The notes under the pieces are model-generated. The model was not told the origin of the DNA, did no database searches, and worked only from the letters and a program-made list of their open reading frames with translations. The translations under genes and the position numbers were made by a program. This document shows positions 9,616 to 17,308 of a DNA stretch of 64,000 nucleotides, in pieces (within the stretch, counting starts at the first letter, position 1; each line of letters starts with the position of its first letter). The stretch covers positions 434,001 to 498,000 of the forward strand of contig NZ_BBZJ01000014.1 in assembly GCF_001417775.1 (NCBI RefSeq). The letters run 5' to 3'. This DNA comes from Streptomyces sp. TP-A0356 (GTDB taxonomy: Bacteria > Actinomycetota > Actinomycetes > Streptomycetales > Streptomycetaceae).

Positions 9616-10896
9616 TCAGACGAGCCCGGCTTCGCGGAACGAGTCGAGGTTCGGGCGGATCGTGGCGGTCAGCCCGGTACCGGCCACCGCGTCCAACGTC
9701 TTGAGGCCGTCGCCGGTATTGAGGACCACCGTCGTCTTCGCCGGGTCGAGTACACCGCTCTCGACGAGTTTGCGCGTGACACCGACGGTCACACCACCGG
9801 CCGTCTCCGCGAAGATGCCCTCGGTCCGCGCCAGCAGCTTGATCGCGTCCACGATCTGCTCGTCCGTCACGTCCTCCACCGCACCCCCGGTGCGGCGGGC
9901 GATGTCGAGGACGTACGGGCCGTCCGCCGGGTTGCCGATCGCCAGCGACTTGGCGATCGTGTCCGGCTTCTGCGGCCGTACGACGTCGTGGCCCGCCTTG
10001 AACGCGGTCGACACCGGCGAGCAGCCCTCGGCCTGCGCACCGAAGATCTTGTACGGCTTGTCCTCGACGAGCCCGAGCCTGATCAGCTCCTGCAGGCCCT
10101 TGTCGATCTTCGTCAGCTGCGAGCCCGAGGCGATCGGGACCACGATCTGGTCCGGCAGCCGCCAGCCCAGCTGCTCGGCGATCTCGTACGCCAGGGTCTT
10201 GGAGCCCTCCGCGTAGTACGGACGGAGGTTGACATTGACGAAGCCCCAGCCCTCGCCGGCCGGGTCGCCGATCAGCTCGGAGCAGAAGCGGTTCACGTCG
10301 TCGTAGTTGCCCTCGATGCCGACGAGGTCGCCGCCGTAGATCGCGGCCATGACGACCTTGCCCTGCTCCAGGTCGTGCGGGATGAAGACGCAGGAGTGGA
10401 AGCCCGCGCGGGCCGCCGCGGCGCCGACCGCGCCCGCGAGGTTGCCGGTGGAGGAGCAGGAGAGGGTGGTGAAGCCGAAGACCCGCGCCGCCTCCAGCGC
10501 CTGGGCGACCACGCGGTCCTTGAAGGAGTGCGTCGGGTTACCGGAGTCGTCCTTCACATACAACCCGCCGGTCACGCCCAGCTCGCGCGCGAGGTTGTCG
10601 GCCTTGACGAGCTTGGTCCAGCCCGGGTTGAGGTTCGGCTTGCCGGCGACGTCCGCCGGGACCGGCAGGAGCGGCGCATAGCGCCAGATGTTCGCGGGGC
10701 CCGCCTCGATCCGCTTCCGCAGTTCCTCGGTGTCGTAGCCCGAGAAGTCGTACGCGATTTCCAGCGGGCCGAAACACTCCTCGCAGGCGAAGACCGGGCC
10801 GAGCGGCACGCGGTGGCCGCACTCGCGGCAGGACAGAGCCGCGGCGGGACCGAGGTCCACGGAGTCGGTGGTGCTGGCGACAGTCTGCACAGCCAT
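9616..10896 (-). CDS. thrC: Threonine synthase
   Basis: 426 residues. A PLP enzyme that converts O-phosphohomoserine to threonine. The PLP-binding lysine is Lys126 in NPTHSFKDR, and a glycine-rich phosphate-binding loop follows (SCSSTGNLAGAVGAAA). The N-terminus carries a zinc-ribbon-like pair, CREC (C23, C26) and CEEC (C38, C41), common in the long type of ThrC. First gene of a probable two-gene operon with the sulfur carrier. A SAM-I riboswitch occupies the leader, so high SAM should reduce expression; O-phosphohomoserine sits at the threonine/methionine branch point, which makes this sensible. Confidence 0.96.
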   Translation of the reverse strand: MAVQTVASTTDSVDLGPAAALSCRECGHRVPLGPVFACEECFGPLEIAYDFSGYDTEELRKRIEAGPANIWRYAPLLPVPADVAGKPNLNPGWTKLVKADNLARELGVTGGLYVKDDSGNPTHSFKDRVVAQALEAARVFGFTTLSCSSTGNLAGAVGAAAARAGFHSCVFIPHDLEQGKVVMAAIYGGDLVGIEGNYDDVNRFCSELIGDPAGEGWGFVNVNLRPYYAEGSKTLAYEIAEQLGWRLPDQIVVPIASGSQLTKIDKGLQELIRLGLVEDKPYKIFGAQAEGCSPVSTAFKAGHDVVRPQKPDTIAKSLAIGNPADGPYVLDIARRTGGAVEDVTDEQIVDAIKLLARTEGIFAETAGGVTVGVTRKLVESGVLDPAKTTVVLNTGDGLKTLDAVAGTGLTATIRPNLDSFREAGLV

Positions 10897-10913
10897 GTCA
10901 GGCGAGGCCCTTT

Positions 10914-11072
10914 CTCCTCATCTTCCTCACGACGCACCTCGCCGTGAGACGGATTTGGCACCTTCCCTAGTCGGGAGCCTCGCCGAGACGATCAGGAGTG
11001 ATCTACGAGAGCCGACTGGAGGGTTGCCGGGGCTTCATCGGGCCGTGTCCCTCTGCCCCTCTGGATGAGCTG
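10914..11072 (-). promoter_or_regulatory. SAM-I (S-box) riboswitch upstream of thrC
   Basis: On the minus strand the hallmark core GGCCCGATGAAGCCCCGGC followed by AACC lies at 11044-11022, preceded by AGAGGGGCAGAGGGA. The second conserved block AAGGTGCCAAATCC is at 10964-10951. P1 closes between GATGAG-complement bases 11069-11064 and 10922-10917. The 3' side of P1 runs straight into AGGAG (10917-10912), 16-20 nt ahead of the thrC start at 10896, so P1 formation could mask ribosome entry. No separate terminator hairpin is seen, which favours translational control. Identification rests on the conserved core and both flanking blocks. Confidence 0.9.
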
Positions 11073-11262
11073 TATGCGGTTGTTTCACTCGTGCGATACC
11101 CGGCGACCTCCGACATGCGATGGTCACCGGCGTTGTTCAAGACTGTAACCGAAGGCCAGGAGAGTTGAGATAGCCGTCCGAACCGCGAGATGGATCAGAC
11201 AGAGAACCGTTTGAAGACCCCTTTGCCCACCTCCGTCGAACGAACGTGAGGAGCCGCAGACT

Positions 11263-12234
11263 GTGCTGGAAGAAGTCGAGCGTTGGCTGAGCACCCGCTC
11301 CTGGTCCGTGACCGATCGCCCGCTCCACAAGATCCTTGCCGCCAAGCGCGCATCTGGCTCTTCGGTCAGCGTCGTGCTGCCCGCGCTCAACGAGGAGGAG
11401 ACGGTGGGCGAGATCGTCGCCGTCATCCGCCACGACCTCATGCACCAGGTTCCCCTCGTCGACGAGATCGTCGTCGTCGACTCGGGCTCGACGGACCGCA
11501 CGTCCGAGGTCGCCGCGGCGGCCGGCGCGACGGTGGTGCACCGCGACGCGATCCTGCCGCGCCTGCCGGCCTTGCCCGGCAAGGGCGAGGTGCTGTGGCG
11601 CTCCCTCCTGGTCACCAGCGGTGACATCGTCTGCTTCATCGACGCGGACCTGAAGGAGTTCTCGTCGGACTTCGTCTCCGGGATCGTGGGCCCCCTGCTC
11701 ACCGACCCGGGCGTGGACCTGGTCAAGGCGATGTACGACCGGCCGCTGACCGTCTCCGACGGGCGCGCCTCCGGCACGGCCGCGGCGGGCCAGGGCGGCC
11801 GCGTCACGGAACTGATGGCGCGCCCGCTCCTCAACATGCACTGGCCGCAGCTCGCCGGCTTCGTACAGCCGCTCGGCGGCGAGTACGCGGCCCGCCGCTC
11901 CCTGCTGGAACGGCTTCCGTTCCCGGTCGGGTACGGGGTCGAGCTGGGCATGCTGGTCGACGCCCTGCATCTGGTGGGCCTGGACGCCCTGGCCCAGGTC
12001 GACGTCGGGGTGCGCAAACACCGCCACCAGGACGGCCAGGCGCTGGGCCGCATGGCCGCCGCGATCTACCGCACCGCCCAGCTCCGCCTGGCCCGCGGCC
12101 ATCTGATCCGTCCCGCGCTCACCCAGTTCGTACGGAGCGAGGGGGGTTTCGAGCCACGGACGTACTCGGTGGACACGGAGGAGAGGCCACCGATGACGGA
12201 GATCGCGGAGTACCTGGAACGGAAGGCGGCCTGA
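11263..12234 (+). CDS. gpgS: Glucosyl-3-phosphoglycerate synthase (GT-A, GT81 type)
   Basis: 323 residues. It transfers glucose from an NDP-glucose to 3-phosphoglycerate, the first step to glucosylglycerate or related solutes and methylglucose polysaccharides. Visible features: the nucleotide-binding start SVVLPALNEEETVGE, VVDSGSTDRT, the metal-binding FIDADLKEF (DxD type), and the acceptor loop around GGRVTELMARPLLN and GGEYAARRSLLERLPFPVGYGVE. The GTG start is preceded by GAGGAG with 9-nt spacing. It is divergent from the thrC riboswitch and 105 bp ahead of otsA, so osmolyte genes are clustered. The role is family-based; the exact acceptor was not tested. Confidence 0.87.
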   Translation: MLEEVERWLSTRSWSVTDRPLHKILAAKRASGSSVSVVLPALNEEETVGEIVAVIRHDLMHQVPLVDEIVVVDSGSTDRTSEVAAAAGATVVHRDAILPRLPALPGKGEVLWRSLLVTSGDIVCFIDADLKEFSSDFVSGIVGPLLTDPGVDLVKAMYDRPLTVSDGRASGTAAAGQGGRVTELMARPLLNMHWPQLAGFVQPLGGEYAARRSLLERLPFPVGYGVELGMLVDALHLVGLDALAQVDVGVRKHRHQDGQALGRMAAAIYRTAQLRLARGHLIRPALTQFVRSEGGFEPRTYSVDTEERPPMTEIAEYLERKAA

Positions 12235-12339
12235 GCCTTTCCGCGCACGGGCGCGACCGCGACACCCCCGCTGTGTGCGGCTCCGCATACGGCCGAACCG
12301 CACGTTTGAGCGTTTCCGCACCGGGCTAGGTTTGGTGGC

Positions 12340-13767
12340 ATGGCTTCGCATGCGGCTTCCGTTCTCGTCGCCTCCAACCGCGGCCCGGTCTCGTACTCCC
12401 TGGACGAGACCGGGGCGCTCACCGCCAGGCGCGGCGGAGGCGGACTCGTGTCGGGCTTGTCGGCGATCGGCCCGGACACGGACGCGGTCTGGGTGTGCTC
12501 CGCCCTCGGCGACGCCGACCGGGAGGCCGTACGGCGGACGGGCGGGGCGCTCGATCCGGCCGACACCGGCGGACAGCGGGTACGGATGCTCGACATCGAC
12601 CCGCAGGTGCACGCGGCCGCGTACAACGGCATCGCGAACTCGGTGCTGTGGTTCGTGCACCACATGCTGTACCAGACGCCGCTGGAGCCGATCTTCGACG
12701 CGGAGTTCCGGCGGCAGTGGGCGGCGTACGAGACGTACAACCGCGCGTTCGCCGAGGCTCTGGCCCAGGAGGCGGCCGAGGGCGCGGCGGTGCTGATCCA
12801 GGACTACCACCTCACCCTGGCCCCCCGGATGCTCCGCGAGCTGCGGCCCGACCTGCGGATCGGCCACTTCTCGCACACGCCGTGGGCGCCGCCGGAGTAC
12901 TTCCGTCTGCTGCCCGACGACATCGCGGCGCAGGTGCTCGGCGGGATCCTCGGCGCGGACCGGGCGGCGTTCCTCACGCAGCGCTGGGCGGACGCGTTCA
13001 CCGACTGCTGTCACGCGGTGCTCGGCCCCGGCATCCCGTCGGGCACGCGCATCGGCGTGCACGGGCTGGGCGCGGACGCCGACTTCCTGCGCGAGCGGGC
13101 CCACCAGCCGGACGTGGGCGAGCGCATGGCCGTACTGCGCAAGCAGATCGGCTCGGCCCCCGACGGGGGCCCCCGCAAGACGATCGTGCGGGTGGACCGC
13201 ACGGAGCTGTCGAAGAACATCGTGCGCGGGCTGCTGGCGTACGAGGAACTGCTTCGGTCGCGTCCGGAGTGGCGCGAACGGGTCGTCCACGTCGCCTTCG
13301 CCTACCCCTCCCGTCAGGACCTGGCCGTCTACCGCGAGTACACGGCGGAGGTCCAGCGGGTGGCGACGGAGATCAACTCCCGCTACGGGACGCCGGGGTG
13401 GATCCCGGTGGAGCTGCACGTGAAGGACGACTTCGCGCGCTCGCTGGCCGCGTACCGGCTGGCTGACGTGGCCTTCGTGAACCCCATCCGGGACGGTATG
13501 AACCTCGTCGCCAAGGAGGTCCCGGTGGTCTCCGACCAGGGCTGCGTGCTGGTGCTGTCCCGGGAGGCGGGGGCGTACGAGGAACTGGCCGAGGACGCGG
13601 TGGCGGTGAACCCCTACGACATCGGGGGCATGGCTCAGGCGCTGCACACGGCGCTGTCGATGGGGCCGGGGGAGCGTGCGGAGCGCGCGAAGCGGCTTGC
13701 CGCGCAGGCTACGGCGCTTCCCCCGGCTCGGTGGTTCTTGGATCAGTTGGCCGCGTTGGAGGGTTGA
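12340..13767 (+). CDS. otsA: Trehalose-6-phosphate synthase
   Basis: 475 residues, a GT20 glycosyltransferase joining UDP- or GDP-glucose to glucose-6-phosphate. It begins SVLVASNRGPVSYSL and has the GGGGLVSGL loop that binds the phosphate, the IQDYHLTLAPRMLRE and HFSHTPWAPPEYFR acceptor region, and the C-terminal NPIRDGMNLVAKEV nucleotide-sugar site. No C-terminal phosphatase domain is fused; that activity is the convergent OtsB 24 bp downstream. The two stop codons face each other with no obvious terminator between them. Confidence 0.96.
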   Translation: MASHAASVLVASNRGPVSYSLDETGALTARRGGGGLVSGLSAIGPDTDAVWVCSALGDADREAVRRTGGALDPADTGGQRVRMLDIDPQVHAAAYNGIANSVLWFVHHMLYQTPLEPIFDAEFRRQWAAYETYNRAFAEALAQEAAEGAAVLIQDYHLTLAPRMLRELRPDLRIGHFSHTPWAPPEYFRLLPDDIAAQVLGGILGADRAAFLTQRWADAFTDCCHAVLGPGIPSGTRIGVHGLGADADFLRERAHQPDVGERMAVLRKQIGSAPDGGPRKTIVRVDRTELSKNIVRGLLAYEELLRSRPEWRERVVHVAFAYPSRQDLAVYREYTAEVQRVATEINSRYGTPGWIPVELHVKDDFARSLAAYRLADVAFVNPIRDGMNLVAKEVPVVSDQGCVLVLSREAGAYEELAEDAVAVNPYDIGGMAQALHTALSMGPGERAERAKRLAAQATALPPARWFLDQLAALEG

Positions 13768-13791
13768 GCGGTGGGGCCCGGTGGGGCGCGT

Positions 13792-14637
13792 TCAGTCCAG
13801 CTCCTGTGCCAATGACCTCAACAGCCGTACGACCCCCTCCGGGCCGTCGACCACCAGGTCCGCCCGCTCCGCCAGCTCGGTGACCTCCTCGCTGCCGCTG
13901 CACACCAGCAGGCCCGGGACGCCGTCGGAGCGGAGCTTGTCGACCGCGGCGAAGGCGGGGAGGTCGCCGAGGTCGTCGCCCGCGTACATCACCGCTCCGG
14001 CGCCGATCTCGCGGACGTACTCCAGCAGGGCCACGCCCTTGTCCATGCCCGGCGGGCGCAGCTCCAGAACCATGCGGCCGGGTTCGACGATCAGTCCGTG
14101 GCGGGTGGCGAGGTCGGCGAGGGGCTCGCGGAGGGCCTCGAAGGCGGCTTGCGGATCGTCGGCGCGGCGGGTGTGCACCGCGACGGCGCGCCCCTTCTCC
14201 TCGATCCAGGTGCCGTGCCAGGCGCCGATCCGTTCGAGGAGGCCGGGGAGTTCGGCCCGGACGGCGGCGACGCCGGGGTGCGGGGCGGGGGCCTTGACGG
14301 TACCGGTGCGGGCGTCCCAGCGTTCGGCACCGTAATGGCCCAGGACGACGAGGTGGTCGAGTCCGGGGACGCCCGCGAAGCCGCCGTAGCGGACGGCGAC
14401 ACCGGCGGGGCGGCCGGTGACGACCGCGATGGAGGCGACCTTCGGAGCGAGGGCCGCGAGGGCGGGGACCGCGTCCGGGTGGGCGCGGGCCTGGTCGGGG
14501 TCGGGGACGATCGGGGCGAGCGTCCCGTCGAAGTCGAACGCGAGGACGGCCCGGTCGGGCCGGGCGAGGATGGCGTCGAGTCCGTCGCGCCCGGCCGCAG
14601 TGGCGGGCGTCGGCAAGGAATCCGTGTGGCTGCCCAT
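13792..14637 (-). CDS. otsB: Trehalose-6-phosphate phosphatase
   Basis: 281 residues, HAD superfamily. It removes phosphate from trehalose-6-phosphate made by OtsA. Motif I is FDFDGTLAPI with nucleophile Asp35 and Asp37, motif II is VVTGRPAG, and motif IV is YAGDDLGDLPAF, which holds the Mg2+-binding aspartates. The ATG at 14637 gives the usual length. Converges on otsA, an arrangement I recall from the S. coelicolor locus. Confidence 0.95.
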   Translation of the reverse strand: MGSHTDSLPTPATAAGRDGLDAILARPDRAVLAFDFDGTLAPIVPDPDQARAHPDAVPALAALAPKVASIAVVTGRPAGVAVRYGGFAGVPGLDHLVVLGHYGAERWDARTGTVKAPAPHPGVAAVRAELPGLLERIGAWHGTWIEEKGRAVAVHTRRADDPQAAFEALREPLADLATRHGLIVEPGRMVLELRPPGMDKGVALLEYVREIGAGAVMYAGDDLGDLPAFAAVDKLRSDGVPGLLVCSGSEEVTELAERADLVVDGPEGVVRLLRSLAQELD

Positions 14638-14704
14638 GGGACGACCCTATCCGGGCGGGGGCGGGCGCACCCATGGCTCATGGGTGCGCGCCGAGGCGTC
14701 CCGC

Positions 14705-14962
14705 TCAGCGCTCCGCGCGGCGGGACTCCCGCACCCGGCGCAGCCGGTTGACGGTCACCGGGGCGTGGGCGAGGGCCCTCGGGTCGTCGAGGAGGGCGTT
14801 GAGCAGCTGGTAGTAGCGCACGGGGGCGAGCCCCAGCCGCTCACGTATGGCACGCTCCTTGGCCCCCGGCCCGGAGAAGCTGCGCCCCTCCAGAGCGAGG
14901 ATGGCCTTTTCGCGGGAGGTGAGCTCTTCCATGGGGGGAACGGTAATCGGCGGGTCCGACAT
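14705..14962 (-). CDS. Small DUF3263-type helical protein
   Basis: 85 residues. It contains LTSREKAILALEGRSFSGPGAKERAIRERLGLAPVRYYQLLNALLDDP, the actinobacterial DUF3263 signature, which reads as a compact helix-turn-helix-like fold (helix, glycine loop, RERLGLAPVRYYQLLN). The tail is Arg-rich. Function is unknown; DNA binding is plausible from the fold pattern. The start ATG has a purine-rich GGAAGAGCTC stretch just downstream rather than a strong RBS. It ends 67 nt from otsB's start and lies 5 nt downstream of the solute-binding protein gene, so it may be co-transcribed with it. Confidence 0.82.
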   Translation of the reverse strand: MSDPPITVPPMEELTSREKAILALEGRSFSGPGAKERAIRERLGLAPVRYYQLLNALLDDPRALAHAPVTVNRLRRVRESRRAER

Positions 14963-14967
14963 CCGCC

Positions 14968-16260
14968 CTAGCCGGCGGAGGCGCTGTCGGCCGTCACCGC
15001 CGCCCGCTGCAGCTGGCCCAGGATCGCCGCCGGGCTGCCGTCCGGGCCGACGGCCTTGCCTATCCGCTTCTTGATCTCCGCGCTGACGCCCGCCCAGGAC
15101 GTCTTGCCGACCGGGTACAGCTCCGAGCTCGGCAGCTCCTGCAGGAACGGCGCGAGATCCGCGTCCTGGGGCGAGGCCGCCATGGTCTCCTGCGCCGAGT
15201 TGGTCACCGGCAGCAGGTCGTACTCGCGCGAGAAGTCCAGGACGTTCTTCTCGTCGTACACGTAGTCGAGGAAGGTGCGGATCTGGTCCTGGTGGCCGTT
15301 CTGCCTGAACGCCGTCATCCAGTCCGCCACGCCCATCGTCGACTTCGCCCGGCCGTTGATCCCGGGCATCGGCACCATGCCGAACTGCACGCCCTTGGCC
15401 GCGGCCGCCTTCATCAGGGAGGGGTGGCCGTTCAGCATGCCGACCTCGCCACGGGTGAAGGCGGTGAAGGCGTCGGCGCGGTTCAGCTGCGCCGGGGGCA
15501 CCGGGCCGGTCAGCCCCTTGCCCACCAGTTCGTCCTTCAGCCAGGTGAAGGTGGCCACGTTCTGCGTGGAGTCGAGGTTGTAGGAGCCGAAGCCGTCCAG
15601 ATAGCCGTCACCGCCGCTCAGCAGCCACTGCATCGTCTCCGCCTGCGCCTCCTCCGGTCCCAGCGGCAGGGCGTAGGGGAACTTCACGCCCTTGGCCTTG
15701 AGGGCACGCGCGTCCGCCGCCAGTTCGCTCCAGGTCGTCGGCGGGGTGATGCCCGCCTCGGAGAACAGCGTCCTGTTGTAGAAGAGGAGCCGCGTGGACG
15801 CCGCGAACGGCATGCCGTACTGGACGCGGTTCACCTTCCCCGCGTCGCTCAGCTCCGAGGCGAAGTCCGCCTGGGAGGGGATCGAGAGCACCTCGTCGGC
15901 CCGGTACAGCCTGCCCGCCGCCGCGTAGTCCGCGTACGCCCCGATCTGCGCCATGTCGGGCGCGTCGCCGGCGGCGACCATCTCCGTCACCTTGCGGTCC
16001 ACGTCGTTCCAGGAGTAGACGCTGACCTCGACCTTGATACCGGAGTGCTCCGCCTCGAAGCCGCGGACCAGCTGGTCCCAGTACTTCTTGGAGCTGTTGG
16101 CCGACGAGTCCCCGTAGTCCGCGGCCACCAGCCGCAGCGTCACTCCCCCGGATCCGCCCGCGCCCGAGCAGCTCACCAGCGCCCCCGTCATACCCAGCGC
16201 GGACACCGCCGCCACCAGACCCCTGCCCCATGCCGTCCCACGCGCCCCGCGCCCCTGCAC
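14968..16260 (-). CDS. ABC-transporter sugar-binding lipoprotein
   Basis: 430 residues, family 1 extracellular solute-binding protein. A basic N-terminus, a hydrophobic stretch and the lipobox LVSC (28-31) predict a lipoprotein anchored at Cys31. The mature part begins GGVTLRLVAADYGD and has the EVSVYSWNDVDRKV and APDMAQIGAYADYAAAGRL blocks of sugar binders. No permease genes adjoin it, so it must work with membrane partners elsewhere; MsiK at 44269 is the likely ATPase. It is divergent from nagK across DasR-type sites, pointing to an amino sugar or chito-oligosaccharide ligand. GTG start at 16260; ligand is inferred. Confidence 0.9.
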   Translation of the reverse strand: MQGRGARGTAWGRGLVAAVSALGMTGALVSCSGAGGSGGVTLRLVAADYGDSSANSSKKYWDQLVRGFEAEHSGIKVEVSVYSWNDVDRKVTEMVAAGDAPDMAQIGAYADYAAAGRLYRADEVLSIPSQADFASELSDAGKVNRVQYGMPFAASTRLLFYNRTLFSEAGITPPTTWSELAADARALKAKGVKFPYALPLGPEEAQAETMQWLLSGGDGYLDGFGSYNLDSTQNVATFTWLKDELVGKGLTGPVPPAQLNRADAFTAFTRGEVGMLNGHPSLMKAAAAKGVQFGMVPMPGINGRAKSTMGVADWMTAFRQNGHQDQIRTFLDYVYDEKNVLDFSREYDLLPVTNSAQETMAASPQDADLAPFLQELPSSELYPVGKTSWAGVSAEIKKRIGKAVGPDGSPAAILGQLQRAAVTADSASAG

Positions 16261-16303
16261 CCTCTAGCCCAACCCTGCCGTCTCGCCATTCGGAATATCA
16301 ACA

Positions 16304-16319
16304 TAAGGTCTACACCACG
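16304..16319. promoter_or_regulatory. Second, weaker DasR-type (dre) site
   Basis: TAAGGTCTACACCACG keeps 11 of 16 positions of the dre consensus (AGTGGTCTAGACCACT), including GGTCTA and ACCAC. It is only 2 bp from the better site, so it may be a paired operator or chance. Confidence 0.4.
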
Positions 16320-16321
16320 TG

Positions 16322-16337
16322 AGTGGACTAGACCTCT
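16322..16337. promoter_or_regulatory. DasR-responsive element (dre) in the nagK/binding-protein divergent region
   Basis: AGTGGACTAGACCTCT matches the dre consensus AGTGGTCTAGACCACT at 14 of 16 positions, including the central CTAGACC. It lies about 30 bp before the nagK start at 16364 and in the shared region of the divergent binding-protein gene. DasR control of nagKA is established in S. coelicolor, which supports the call. Confidence 0.78.
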
Positions 16338-16363
16338 TCGGGTATCCGGGCCACACTGTCCCC

Positions 16364-17308
16364 GTGAGACATGTCATCGCCCTCGATGTGGGCGGCACCG
16401 GGATGAAGGCCGCCCTGGTAGGCGCGGGGGGCGAGCTGCTGTACCAGGCGCGCCGGGCCACCGGACGCGAGCGCGGGCCCGACGCCGTGGTGGAGTCGAT
16501 CCTCGGTTTCGCCGCCGATCTGCGCGCGCACGGCGAGCGGCACTTCGGCCGATCCGCGGCCGCCGCGGGCGTCGCCGTGCCCGGCATCGTCGACGCGGAG
16601 CGCGGCGTGGCGGCCTACTCGGCCAACCTCGGGTGGCGCGACGTACCCCTGCGCGACCTGCTCGGCCGCCGGCTCGACGGCGCTCCGGTCGCGCTCGGGC
16701 ACGACGTGCGCACCGGCGGGCTCGCCGAGGGCCGCATCGGCGCGGGCAAGGGAGCGGACCGCTTCCTGTTCGTGCCCCTGGGCACCGGCATCGCGGGTGC
16801 CATCGGCATCGGCGGCGGCGTCGAGGCCGGCGCCCATGGCTTCGCGGGCGAGATCGGCCACATCGTCGTACGGCCCGGCGGGACTCCCTGTCCCTGTGGT
16901 CAGCGCGGCTGTCTGGAGCGGTACGCGTCCGCCTCGGCCGTCAGCCAGGCCTGGGCCGCGGCCTGCGACGATCCGGAGGCGGACGCGGCCGACTGTGCGC
17001 GGGCCGTCGCGGCCGGGGACCCGAACGCCGTCCGGGTCTGGCGGGAGGCGGTGGACGCGCTCGCCGACGGGCTGGTCACCGCCCTCACCCTGCTGGACCC
17101 GCGCACGCTCATCATCGGTGGCGGGCTCGCGGAGGCGGGGGAAACGTTGTTCACACCGCTGCGGGACGCGGTCCGGCGGCGGGTCACCTTCCAGAAGCTC
17201 CCGTCGATCGTCCCCGCGGCACTGGGGGACACCGCCGGATGCCTGGGCGCGGGGCTCCTCGCCTGGGATCTCCTCGTAACCACCGACCGTTCGGAGGTAT
17301 CCGCCTGA
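16364..17308 (+). CDS. nagK: N-acetylglucosamine kinase, ROK family
   Basis: 314 residues from the GTG at 16364. ROK sugar kinase that phosphorylates GlcNAc. The ATP-phosphate loop DVGGTGMKAAL is at 8-18, the sugar-binding region includes GHDVRTGGLAEGRIGAGK, and the ROK zinc motif CPCGQRGCLE is intact, with GEIGHI just upstream. An earlier in-frame GTG at 16319 was rejected because it would place the DasR site inside the coding sequence and adds non-family residues. The stop overlaps the nagA start (TGATG), so the two are translationally coupled. Substrate assignment rests on the nagA partner and on locus similarity. Confidence 0.88.
   Translation: MRHVIALDVGGTGMKAALVGAGGELLYQARRATGRERGPDAVVESILGFAADLRAHGERHFGRSAAAAGVAVPGIVDAERGVAAYSANLGWRDVPLRDLLGRRLDGAPVALGHDVRTGGLAEGRIGAGKGADRFLFVPLGTGIAGAIGIGGGVEAGAHGFAGEIGHIVVRPGGTPCPCGQRGCLERYASASAVSQAWAAACDDPEADAADCARAVAAGDPNAVRVWREAVDALADGLVTALTLLDPRTLIIGGGLAEAGETLFTPLRDAVRRRVTFQKLPSIVPAALGDTAGCLGAGLLAWDLLVTTDRSEVSA

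Noticed and set aside
16319..16363. Upstream GTG start of nagK at 16319
   Set aside because: It would put the DasR site inside the coding region and adds 15 residues not seen in ROK kinases; 16364 gives the usual N-terminus.
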